A stretch of DNA of 30,295 bases from Chitinophaga pinensis (GTDB lineage: Bacteria; Bacteroidota; Bacteroidia; Flavobacteriales_D; Crocinitomicaceae). The position numbers and the translations under genes are program-made. Positions 14,327 to 21,102 of this stretch are shown here, one piece after another (positions within the stretch are counted from its first letter, which is position 1; every line of letters starts with the position of its first letter). The DNA is taken from NCBI GenBank assembly GCA_945870115.1, contig CAMBRH010000004.1, positions 1-30,295 of the forward strand. The letters are read 5' to 3'. Under the pieces are notes generated by a model. It was not told where the DNA came from and searched no databases. It saw nothing but the letters and a program-made list of their open reading frames with translations.

Positions 14327-16741
14327 ATGGCAAAAATAAATCATCACAATTTTAACGATACAATAAATGATTTATTGATCGAGGCTGAAACAAGAGGCGT
14401 AATTCAATTAAATTTTGAAAGTAAGTTTTGGGAAGGTTCAAAAATGTTAGTTGGTAATCAAGAAATGAAAAATTTCGGTACCTGCGGATATTTAGGTTTA
14501 GAATTTCATCCAAAAATTATTGAAAAATCGATAGAATTTACCAAAAAATTCGGTACACAATTTTCTGTTTCAAGAACCTATTTAAAATCAAGGGATAGTA
14601 TTTTATTGGAAGAAATGTTATCTGAAATTTTCTTCAATAAAAATGTAATTTCATTTACATCTACTACTATGTTACACAGTGCAGTGATACCTTCGATAGT
14701 TGGATACAGAGATTTAATTATACTAGATCAACAATGTCATGCAAGTATCCAAACTGCAACTCAATTAGTTGTAAAAAAAGGAGTTAAAATTGAAGTCATT
14801 CGTCATAGTAATTTAGACATGCTTGAAAAAAAAATCAAGGAACTCCGAAATAATCATGATAAAATTTGGTATATGATTGATGGAGTTTATTCCATGTTTG
14901 GTGATATTGCACCGATTGATGAAATAAATGAATTGATGAATAAGTATCCGCAATTACATTTATATGTTGACGATGCACATGGAATGAGTTGGTTTGGTAA
15001 AAATGGTTGCGGTAGAATTTTTGAAAAAACAATTCAAAATGAACGTACAATGTATGTTTCAACAATGGCAAAAGGCTTTGGTGTTATGGGCGGAATTGCA
15101 GTTTTCCCTAACAAGGAATGGTATAATAAAGTGATTATTTATGGTGGCTCATTAACTCATTCCCATCCAATCCCTCCTCCAATGTTGGGAGCATCTATTG
15201 CCTCAGCAGAAATACATTTAAGTGATGAAATTTATGAATTACAATATGCATTAAGAGAAAAATTGAAGTTTGCCAATTTGATGTTTCAAAATGCTGATTT
15301 ACCTATAATTTCTAATCCTGAAACACCAATCTATTTTTTAGGGACGGGTCAGCCATCAGTTGGTTACAATCTAAATAAACGTATTTTGGATGATGGATTT
15401 TTTGTAAATATTGGTATGTTTCCAGCGGTTCCAATTAAAAACACAGGTTTAAGATTCACAATTACAAATAATAATTCAAAAGACGACATTAAAGATTTAG
15501 TTGAATGCTTAAAGTATCATTATCCAAAAGCACTGGAAGAAGAAAATTGCAGTCAAAATGAAATTAGAAGAGCATTTCGTTTGCCTTTACAAATAGAAAA
15601 GCAAAGTGAAAAATTAGTTGAATCAGATAATTTTATCATTATTTACAGTAATTCTATTTCAGAAATAGATAAAAAAAGTTGGGATAATTGTTTTGAAAAT
15701 AAAGGTAATTTTGATTACGATTCCTTAGAATTAATGGAAAAATCTTTCAAAAACAATAAAAAAATAGAAGATAATTGGAACTTTGAATATATTGTAATAA
15801 AAGATTTAGAAAATAAAGTAATCTTAGCTACTTTTTTGACCTCAGGAATTATGAAAGATGACCTACTGTCAAAGACTGAAGTTTCATTTTTAATTGAACA
15901 AAAAAGGCTTGCAGATCCTTATTATCTTTGTTCAAATACATTGGTAATGGGATCTTTATTTACTGAAGGAGAACATTTATATTTAGATAAACAAAATAGT
16001 GAATGGAAAAGTTGCTTAAAAATATTGTTAAATAGAATTACTGAAATTCAGAAAGAAAGTAATATTCAAAATACAATTTTAAGAGACTTTTCTGTTGAAG
16101 AAAGTGAGTTGTTTTCTATTTTTCACAATGAAGGCTACTTTAAGTTTACGATGCCTAATTCAAATGTAATATTGGATTTACAGAAAGAAAAAGAAAAAGA
16201 ATATATTGAAACTTTATCCACAAAATCTAGACGAAATATTCGTTCTGAGGTCGTTCGTATTGCAGAAAAAAGTATCTATGAAGTGAAAAATAAATTAAGT
16301 TTAACTGAATTAGAAAAATTTTATGAATTTTTCACAAAAGTCAATAACAAAAATTTAGCTATAAATATTTTTAAATATCCATATAAAGTTTTCGAACAAT
16401 TAAATGAAAAGGAAAATTGGGAATTTGGTTTATTGAAAAGTAATAATCTTGAAAATGAAATATTAGGAATTGTTGTTTGTTTTAAATCTAAAAATAATTA
16501 TTTCCCGCTTGAGATTGGATTTGAATATTCAAAAAATAATGAATTTTTCACTTATAAGAGTTTACTCTACAATTTAACGCTAAATGCTAGGAATCGTGGG
16601 TTTTCAAAAATACATTTTGGAGTTTCTGCAGATTTTGAAAAGAAAAAGTTGGGAGCCACTCAAATAGAAAAATATGCATTTATTTCCACCCAAGATCAAT
16701 TTAATTTTGACGTTATAGATAAAATAAGCGTATCTAATTAA
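14327..16741 (+). CDS. Alpha-oxoamine synthase (PLP) fused to a FemAB/BioF2-like GNAT acyltransferase
   Basis: An 804-residue two-domain protein. Residues ~35-400 are a fold-type I PLP enzyme of the alpha-oxoamine synthase family (BioF, KBL, serine palmitoyltransferase, CqsA), which condenses an amino acid with an acyl-CoA or acyl-ACP to give an aminoketone. Visible marks: GTCGYLGLEFHP, DQQCHAS with ring-stacking His138, DDAHGMSWFG (Asp215/His218), and the PLP lysine Lys249 in STMAKGFGVMGG. Residues ~420-800 have the GNAT-like BioF2 (Acetyltransf_6) pattern: LSTKSRRNIRSEVVRI, YPLE-type core strands and SADFEKKKLGATQI near the end. One polypeptide could thus make an aminoketone and N-acylate it, giving a ceramide- or capnine-like lipid; this is inference. 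It heads a run with two STAS-like genes (36 and 5 bp gaps). Usual family members are ~400 residues, so the fusion doubles the length. Confidence 0.85.
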   Translation: MAKINHHNFNDTINDLLIEAETRGVIQLNFESKFWEGSKMLVGNQEMKNFGTCGYLGLEFHPKIIEKSIEFTKKFGTQFSVSRTYLKSRDSILLEEMLSEIFFNKNVISFTSTTMLHSAVIPSIVGYRDLIILDQQCHASIQTATQLVVKKGVKIEVIRHSNLDMLEKKIKELRNNHDKIWYMIDGVYSMFGDIAPIDEINELMNKYPQLHLYVDDAHGMSWFGKNGCGRIFEKTIQNERTMYVSTMAKGFGVMGGIAVFPNKEWYNKVIIYGGSLTHSHPIPPPMLGASIASAEIHLSDEIYELQYALREKLKFANLMFQNADLPIISNPETPIYFLGTGQPSVGYNLNKRILDDGFFVNIGMFPAVPIKNTGLRFTITNNNSKDDIKDLVECLKYHYPKALEEENCSQNEIRRAFRLPLQIEKQSEKLVESDNFIIIYSNSISEIDKKSWDNCFENKGNFDYDSLELMEKSFKNNKKIEDNWNFEYIVIKDLENKVILATFLTSGIMKDDLLSKTEVSFLIEQKRLADPYYLCSNTLVMGSLFTEGEHLYLDKQNSEWKSCLKILLNRITEIQKESNIQNTILRDFSVEESELFSIFHNEGYFKFTMPNSNVILDLQKEKEKEYIETLSTKSRRNIRSEVVRIAEKSIYEVKNKLSLTELEKFYEFFTKVNNKNLAINIFKYPYKVFEQLNEKENWEFGLLKSNNLENEILGIVVCFKSKNNYFPLEIGFEYSKNNEFFTYKSLLYNLTLNARNRGFSKIHFGVSADFEKKKLGATQIEKYAFISTQDQFNFDVIDKISVSN

Positions 16742-16777
16742 TTTCAAAATTAAATAATTCTAAATTAATTTATATTT

Positions 16778-17161
16778 ATGAGAGAATTCGAAAGTGAAAC
16801 AATCAGGATTATATTTGATGACAAAAATGGGATATATAAAATGATTTTGAAAAAAGAATTTATTAATTTGAAAATTGCTGAAACAATCATAAATGAAAGA
16901 GTTAATTTCAATTTAAAAGATAAAATATTACTTTATGTTGATTGTTCTCTTGTTAAATCTTTTGATAAAGACGCAAGAAATTATTTAGGATCAAATGATA
17001 CTAACAAAGATATAATCGCATATACAATGTTTGCTAAAACGACAATTTCTGCTTTTTTAGCAAATTTTATAATCAACGTTAACTTAAATAGTTTAAGTAC
17101 ACCTAGAAAATTTTTTTCAAATGAAAAAAAGGCGATTAAATGGCTTAAAAAATTTAAATAG
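16778..17161 (+). CDS. STAS/SpoIIAA-like small protein, paralog 1 of 3
   Basis: A 127-residue soluble protein, no signal peptide. Alternating strands and helices fit the STAS/SpoIIAA-like fold: IRIIFDDKNGIYKMIL, helix NLKIAETIINERVNF, strand KILLYVDCSLVKSF, DARNYLGSNDTNKDIIAYTMFA, helix TISAFLANFIINVNL and a final FFSNEKKAIKWLKKF. It is clearly homologous to the products at 17167 and 17999, sharing VDxS/T, K-A/S-R, FLxNF and FS-x-x-EKA-x-x-WL. SpoIIAA-type proteins carry a phosphorylatable serine after the VDxS strand; here that place holds D/A/R residues, so a phospho-switch is doubtful. It lies 36 bp after the oxoamine-synthase gene and is co-directional. Related proteins in flavobacteria are, as far as I know, uncharacterised. 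Confidence 0.72.
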   Translation: MREFESETIRIIFDDKNGIYKMILKKEFINLKIAETIINERVNFNLKDKILLYVDCSLVKSFDKDARNYLGSNDTNKDIIAYTMFAKTTISAFLANFIINVNLNSLSTPRKFFSNEKKAIKWLKKFK

Positions 17162-17166
17162 AAAAG

Positions 17167-17556
17167 ATGGAAAAATTTGAAAATGAACACCTCATTTTAG
17201 AAAAAATTGATGGGATAATTCACCTGAATCTTAAAAATGAGGTGATTGATATTACTGTTGCTGAATCTATTGTTGAAGAAAGACTTAAATTTGCAAATTT
17301 TGATTATTCACTCCTTTTTGTTGATGCTAGTAATATTAAGGTTACAACAAAAGAAGCGAGAGATTTTATAGCTTTGAATGAAGAAAAAAAGAAAATTATT
17401 GCCACAGCATATTTTGCAAACTCTAAATTAACAATATTTTTAGCAAATTTTTTTATAAGTGTTAATTTAAAGTATAACAGAAGGCCAACCAAATTATTTT
17501 CTAAAAAAGAAAAAGCAATTGAATGGTTGAATTCGTTTAAAAAAGAAATAAGGTGA
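17167..17556 (+). CDS. STAS/SpoIIAA-like small protein, paralog 2 of 3
   Basis: A 129-residue paralog of the preceding gene, only 5 bp downstream, so surely in the same transcript. Segments in order: LILEKIDGIIHLNLKNEVID, helix ITVAESIVEERLKF, strand LLFVDASNIKV, TTKEARDFIALNEEKKKIIATAYFA, helix LTIFLANFFISVNL, then TKLFSKKEKAIEWLNSF. The second half is better conserved between paralogs than the first, which suggests that the C-terminal helix and the FLANF segment form the common interface and the N-terminal half the specific one. It ends the first gene group; 442 bp of non-coding DNA separate it from the third paralog. No membrane segment or signal peptide is seen; the FLANFFI stretch is amphipathic rather than membrane-spanning. 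Confidence 0.72.
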   Translation: MEKFENEHLILEKIDGIIHLNLKNEVIDITVAESIVEERLKFANFDYSLLFVDASNIKVTTKEARDFIALNEEKKKIIATAYFANSKLTIFLANFFISVNLKYNRRPTKLFSKKEKAIEWLNSFKKEIR

Positions 17557-17656
17557 CAAATTCAATTAGGGTTGTGAAAGAATTTAAATGAAAATATAAA
17601 TATTATACGAATACTTATTGTAAAATAGTTCAAAGAACATTTTATAATTTAGTTTG

Positions 17657-17740
17657 GATAATACCGCCACAAAAGATCTTTAAATCAATTGGCTTTTGTT
17701 GAAATTGGTTTATTATATATTTGTGCTCGGTATTAAATCC
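17657..17740. repeat. Imperfect inverted repeat (84 bp, MITE-like)
   Basis: The left end GGATAATACCGCCACAAA (17657-17674) pairs with the right end TTTGTGCTCGGTATTAAATCC (about 17720-17740) with a few gaps and mismatches. Inside, AAATCAATT and AAATTGGTTT are also roughly complementary, so the whole unit could fold into one long hairpin. It encodes nothing. It may be a decayed small mobile repeat or a structured leader. Confidence 0.35.
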
Positions 17741-17783
17741 ATTAATAAGAGTGCATCGAGCGAAAATTTATACGTAAATGAAT

Positions 17784-17807
17784 GCGTAAATATACCTGTT
17801 TTTAAAT
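17784..17807 (+). promoter_or_regulatory. Shared upstream motif, site B
   Basis: GTAAATATACCTGTTTTTAAAT starts at 17786 and shares GTA-A--TACCTG-TT with sites A and C. It begins 213 bp before the ATG of the third STAS-like gene, which leads the kinase/regulator operon. A second CGTAAAT unit lies 12 bp upstream (17773), giving a tandem arrangement. If the regulator binds here, the operon would be autoregulated. Confidence 0.4.
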
Positions 17808-17998
17808 TTAAAAGCACTTTTCAGACCTTTAAGAAACTAATTTCAACTCAGTTTGAAATCTGATTTATTAATGTTAATTATAACTTATTGTCATTCAACT
17901 AATTATTTAAAACAGCTATAAATTTGTCTAATTTCTTGCTTATTTTTTAATTTTAATTTTTAATTTAGTGAAAAATAAAATGATAAATAATCAATTTT

Positions 17999-18397
17999 AT
18001 GGGGATGACAAATATAAATGAAGAAGAATTAGATAACGAAATTGTCTCTATGAAAACTGAAAATGGTATTGTATTTATATATTTTAAAGTCGAAAAAATA
18101 AATTTAGATATTGCAAAAAAATTATTATTAATAAGATTAGAATACACCAATAAGAAAGATTCAATTATGTTCATTGATGTTACGAATGTAAAAGAAATTT
18201 GTAAAGATTCGAGAGATTATTTTGGCTCAACTGAAGGTACTAAACATTTAATCGCTGTTGCCATGTTTACAAAATCTAAATTATCTGTTTTTTTAGTTAA
18301 TTTTTTGATGAATGTAAATTTAGTAAAGAATAAAATGCCGATAAAACTTTTTTCAGATAAAGAAAAAGCACTTTTATGGTTAGAAAATTTTAAGTAA
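17999..18397 (+). CDS. STAS/SpoIIAA-like small protein, paralog 3 of 3
   Basis: A 132-residue paralog of the products at 16778 and 17167, with the same order: IVSMKTENGIVFIYFKVEKI, helix NLDIAKKLLLIRLEY, strand SIMFIDVTNVKEI, KDSRDYFGSTEGTKHLIAVAMFT, helix LSVFLVNFLMNVNL and IKLFSDKEKALLWLENF. Its TAA overlaps the ATG of the histidine kinase by one base (TAATG at 18395-18399), which couples translation and points to a physical or stoichiometric link with the kinase. A second in-frame ATG at 18005 is an equally possible start. This direct pairing suggests that STAS-like proteins carry signal between the synthase and the kinase, but this is inference. Confidence 0.72.
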   Translation: MGMTNINEEELDNEIVSMKTENGIVFIYFKVEKINLDIAKKLLLIRLEYTNKKDSIMFIDVTNVKEICKDSRDYFGSTEGTKHLIAVAMFTKSKLSVFLVNFLMNVNLVKNKMPIKLFSDKEKALLWLENFK

Positions 18398-19497
18398 TGA
18401 TTTCAAAAATACAGGATATAATTCTTGAATATGCAAATGGAGATTTTTCAAGAAGATTAACAATTTCTGAAGCATTTGATGAAAAAGACATAATTGCCTC
18501 TGGAATCAATATGCTTGGGGAAGAATTGGAGAAAAAATCGATTTCTAAAGACTATTTTTTTAAGATATTAAATTCAATACCTCAAATTATTGTAGTTTTT
18601 AATTTAAACGGAGAAATAAATTTTATTAATGAATTTGCATTGGAAATATTAATTAATACAAATGATATTTTTAAAATCATTTCTGATACAATACTTATAA
18701 AAAATAAAAAATTTAATAATAAATTTCAATTTGAAATAATTTTAAATGAAAATCAACTAAATGCAAAATTCTTATCGTGCACAATTACAGAGATTTCGCA
18801 TTTAAAAACGAAGCACTATTTATTTGTGGCTAATGATATTACAAATAATAAAAATGAAGAATTAAGAATAATTAAAGCAACACTTTTAGGACAAGAAATA
18901 GAAAGAAAAAGACTGGCGTATGATTTACATGATTCTTTAGGACAAGAATTGAGTGCATTAAAAATGAATATTAATGCCATGGAATATATGAAAAGTAATA
19001 GTACAGAATTTAAAAACACCTTAGAAAATGTTCACAAGATGTTAAATTCAACAATTAATTCGGTTCGAGACATTTCTTTCAATTTGATACCAGGAAAATT
19101 TGAAGATAAAGATTTAAATAGTTGTATAACTCAGTTGATAAATCAATTAAATTTAATTGAAGGAGTAAATATTGATTTAAAAATATCAAAAAAAGAACTT
19201 ATTTTAAAAGACAAAAACGATGAACTATTTATTTATAGAATAATTCAAGAATTTTTAAATAATTCAATAAAATATTCAAAAGCAAAACTAATTGAATTGA
19301 TTATTGAGAAAAAAAACAGTCAAAATTTCATACATTTTATTTTAAGGGATAATGGTATAGGTTTTGAAATGAATGATATAAAAAACACTAATGGTATTAA
19401 TAATATAAAATACCGACTTAAAAGTTTAAAAGCAAATTATGTGTTTCAAAGTAAATTAAAAGTTGGAACTAAATTAGAATTTGAAATTTATGATTAA
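18397..19497 (+). CDS. Soluble sensor histidine kinase (HAMP-like, PAS, HisKA_3, HATPase)
   Basis: A 366-residue kinase of the NarL/DegS-type class with no membrane segment, so it senses a cytoplasmic signal. Residues 1-45 resemble the end of a HAMP domain (ILEYANGDFSRRLTISEAF, DIIASGINMLGEELEKK), 50-155 a PAS domain (FFKILNSIPQIIVVFNLNGEINFINEFALEIL), 165-235 the HisKA_3 dimerisation domain with the phospho-acceptor His178 in ERKRLAYDLHDSLGQELSAL, and 260-366 a HATPase domain with N-box EFLNNSIKYSKA and G1 box DNGIGFE. The C-terminus (GTKLEFEIYD) is complete. It overlaps the STAS-like gene by 1 nt and the response regulator by 8 nt, so the three are made together. The PAS ligand is unknown. 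Confidence 0.93.
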   Translation: MISKIQDIILEYANGDFSRRLTISEAFDEKDIIASGINMLGEELEKKSISKDYFFKILNSIPQIIVVFNLNGEINFINEFALEILINTNDIFKIISDTILIKNKKFNNKFQFEIILNENQLNAKFLSCTITEISHLKTKHYLFVANDITNNKNEELRIIKATLLGQEIERKRLAYDLHDSLGQELSALKMNINAMEYMKSNSTEFKNTLENVHKMLNSTINSVRDISFNLIPGKFEDKDLNSCITQLINQLNLIEGVNIDLKISKKELILKDKNDELFIYRIIQEFLNNSIKYSKAKLIELIIEKKNSQNFIHFILRDNGIGFEMNDIKNTNGINNIKYRLKSLKANYVFQSKLKVGTKLEFEIYD

Positions 19498-20143
19498 AGA
19501 ACAGAAAATACTTTTAGCAGATGATCATGAAATGGTTAGAAATGGTTTAACTTTAATGCTAAATCATCAAAAATCGTTCATCCCAAATATTACAGAAGCA
19601 GTAAACGGACTTGAAGTTTTTGAACATTTAAAAACAATGGATTTTGATGTTATATTGTTGGATATAAGTATGCCCTTAATGGATGGAATAGCAGTTTTGA
19701 AAAAGTTGAAAAATATAGAAAATAAAACACCAGTTTTAGTACTCACCATGCATAATGAGGAAAGTATTATAAAACAAGCACTAGATGCTGGTGCAACTGG
19801 ATATATTTTGAAAAATTCAGGTTTGGAAGAATTAGTAAAGGCAATAAATACAGTAATCAAAAACGAAAGATATTATTCTAATGAAATTGCACAAATTTTA
19901 TTCAAAACAAAAAAAGATTCTGAAGATATAAAATCAAATTCTGTTTTAGGAAATGTATTAACCAAAAGAGAAATTCAAATTTTAACTTTTTTAGTGAGAG
20001 AATATTCTAGTCAAAAAATTGCTGACGAATTATTTATAAGTAAAAGAACAATTGAAGGTCACAGAAAAAACATAATGAATAAATTAAGCATCAAAACAAC
20101 AGTTGGATTGGTAGTATTTGCAATAAAAAATGGATATTATTAA
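19490..20143 (+). CDS. LuxR/NarL family response regulator
   Basis: A 217-residue regulator with a receiver domain (acidic pair in ILLADDHEMVRNG, phospho-acceptor Asp58 in VILLDISMPLMDG, Thr in VLTMHNEE, Lys in GYILKNSG) and a LuxR-type helix-turn-helix (LTKREIQILTFLVREYSSQKIADELFISKRTIEGHRKNIMNKL). It is the cognate partner of the kinase, whose stop it overlaps by 8 nt. I take ATG 19490; a TTG nine bases upstream is also in frame. The best candidate targets visible are the three GTA-A--TACCTG-TT sites flanking this gene group. Confidence 0.95.
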   Translation: MIKEQKILLADDHEMVRNGLTLMLNHQKSFIPNITEAVNGLEVFEHLKTMDFDVILLDISMPLMDGIAVLKKLKNIENKTPVLVLTMHNEESIIKQALDAGATGYILKNSGLEELVKAINTVIKNERYYSNEIAQILFKTKKDSEDIKSNSVLGNVLTKREIQILTFLVREYSSQKIADELFISKRTIEGHRKNIMNKLSIKTTVGLVVFAIKNGYY

Positions 20144-20173
20144 AATACAAATAAGTATAATTAGCTAAATTAA

Positions 20174-20199
20174 TACGTACAACTACCTGATTTTTTAAA
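20174..20199 (+). promoter_or_regulatory. Shared upstream motif, site C
   Basis: GTACAACTACCTGATTTTTT starts at 20177 inside a TACGTAC hexamer context and shares GTA-A--TACCTG-TT with sites A and B. It begins 96 bp before the ATG of the 58-aa membrane peptide, practically the same distance as site A (95 bp) from the synthase gene. This equal spacing supports a fixed promoter position. Confidence 0.45.
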
Positions 20200-20272
20200 T
20201 TTTCAAAAATTATTTTTTTAAATATGTTTAATTTTAAATGTATTTAATTTAAACAATTTTAAAATAAAGAAC

Positions 20273-20449
20273 ATGATAAATCCAAGCATTCAAGTAACCC
20301 AAGTCGAAAATATAAGTTTTGTTGAAGAAAGAGAGTCATTAAACTTTATAGAAATCATTCATTTTATGTTATTTTTTGGATTTATTATTGCAGCACTTTT
20401 AATGGGTTTTTATAAAATTTTTTCTTGGATATTTAGTGTTTTATCTTAA
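20273..20449 (+). CDS. 58-aa single-pass membrane peptide
   Basis: ATG 20273-20275 to TAA 20447-20449. The N-terminal half is soluble (MINPSIQVTQVENISFVEER), then one strong membrane helix from about residue 25 to 58 (IIHFMLFFGFIIAALLMGFY, then KIFSWIFSVLS). No cysteine is present in a lipobox position. I recognise no family. Support for it being real: ordinary codon use, a clean start 129 bp after the response-regulator gene, and motif site C at the same distance upstream as site A has from the synthase gene. It could be a membrane effector or anchor of the system. Confidence 0.5.
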   Translation: MINPSIQVTQVENISFVEERESLNFIEIIHFMLFFGFIIAALLMGFYKIFSWIFSVLS

Positions 20450-20864
20450 TGAAAAAGCTAAGATTTAGTGAAAATTTTATTTCAAAATTAGAAGGAATTT
20501 CTTTCGAAACAATTGAAAAAAGTCATCATTTTATTTTTCTTAGGTAAAATTCACAGAATACAATTCTGACGAAGTAATTATAACAAAAGAGTGCCCTCAA
20601 AGTCATTTTAATAAAGCTATTTCGGGTTTTAAAAATCACTTTAGTAAGTGCTAAAAAACTCAAAAAGCAAATCAGTTACACGATTTGTATAATTTGTTTT
20701 GAATATTATTGGAAATATTTATAGATAAATTTTAAGAATGATTTCATACATTCTCTTATAACTCCATCTTAGAAAAAGAAAAGCTTTTAAGAGCAAATGA
20801 GAGAGCACTGTAAAAATTTTATTGGTAACGACTGAGGTAATTTGGTTTTAAAAAAGTGAATAGA

Positions 20865-20907
20865 TTTGGCTTTTGTGTGGGTTTTTGTTTAAAAACTATG
20901 ACAAAAA
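20865..20907 (+). repeat. Dispersed repeat, copy 1
   Basis: TTTGGC (20865-20870), GTGTG (20875-20879) and a 26-base block (20882-20907) are repeated at 29150-29186 in the same order and orientation. The 26-base blocks differ at only two positions (T to C at 20890 and 20897); copy 1 has 4 and 2 extra bases between the parts. The block contains TTTTTGT/ACAAAAA complementary ends and can form a small hairpin. Confidence 0.55.
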
Positions 20908-20978
20908 TACATTTGGGGAAAGTAAGGGACAATCATATTAATAATTTAGAACTTTGCTCCTTAATTAATAATTGTTAA

Positions 20979-21012
20979 AGTGTATTTACTCTATTTCATA
21001 AGTAAATACACT
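20979..21012. repeat. Perfect 12-bp inverted repeat upstream of the GIY-YIG gene
   Basis: AGTGTATTTACT (20979-20990) and AGTAAATACACT (21001-21012) are exact reverse complements with a 10-nt spacer, one helical turn plus 12 bp centre to centre. There is no T-run after it, so a terminator is unlikely. It lies 91 bp before the GIY-YIG ATG and about 42 bp before the -7-like box, which suits an activator or repressor site. The half-site resembles AGTAAATACT at 14291 and GTGTAAATAC at 14254. Confidence 0.5.
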
Positions 21013-21053
21013 CATTTGTAGATAATTATCTGTTTCTTCAAAGAAAGAAAAAT

Positions 21054-21061
21054 TAAGTTTG
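21054..21061 (+). promoter_or_regulatory. Possible -7 promoter element of the GIY-YIG gene
   Basis: TAAGTTTG matches TAnnTTTG exactly, 42 bp before the ATG. At the -33 distance there is only a partial match (TTTC at 21033-21036, 17 nt spacing). Confidence 0.35.
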
Positions 21062-21102
21062 TTTTTAGAAAAATCACAGTTTATTTAACAAACTATAAAA
21101 TA

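Larger units (their letters stand above)
17557..17998. other. 442-bp non-coding gap between the two halves of the system
   Basis: No credible gene is present on either strand; only an 13-codon frame starting at ATG 17980 overlaps the start of the next gene. The gap holds an imperfect inverted repeat (17657-17740), tandem CGTAAAT units (17773 and 17785) and motif site B (17784-17807). The last 80 bp are poly-A/T-rich, as expected for a Bacteroidota promoter/leader, but no clean TAnnTTTG box was found. Confidence 0.6.
20450..21102. other. Mostly non-coding spacer before the GIY-YIG gene
   Basis: The 58-aa peptide stop overlaps an ATG (20449) that opens a 32-codon frame to 20547; a further protein-like stretch (VKFTEYNSDEVIITKECPQS) runs from 20544 to 20655 in another frame, without a start codon. 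Neither is convincing alone. The rest is AT-rich and holds a copy of a dispersed repeat (20865-20907), a 12-bp perfect inverted repeat (20979-21012) and a -7-like promoter element (21054-21061). Confidence 0.5.

Noticed and set aside
14327..16741. Reading the fusion gene as a plain CqsA-type autoinducer synthase
   Set aside because: CqsA and LqsA are about 400 residues and have no GNAT domain; the likeness is at family level, so the name would be misleading.
17188..17244. 11-bp perfect inverted repeat (CACCTCATTTT and its complement) inside the second STAS-like gene
   Set aside because: With a 35-nt loop, one or two such repeats are expected by chance in 30 kb of this composition, and it lies in coding sequence.
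17980..18021. 13-codon upstream frame overlapping the start of the third STAS-like gene
   Set aside because: Could be a leader peptide, but has no coding signal or conserved feature beyond an ATG in A-rich DNA.
20449..20655. Possible small gene broken by a frameshift (32-codon frame plus an out-of-frame stretch to 20655)
   Set aside because: Joining the frames needs a two-base removal or one-base gain, and a TAG stands just before the second stretch, so no simple repair gives one protein.
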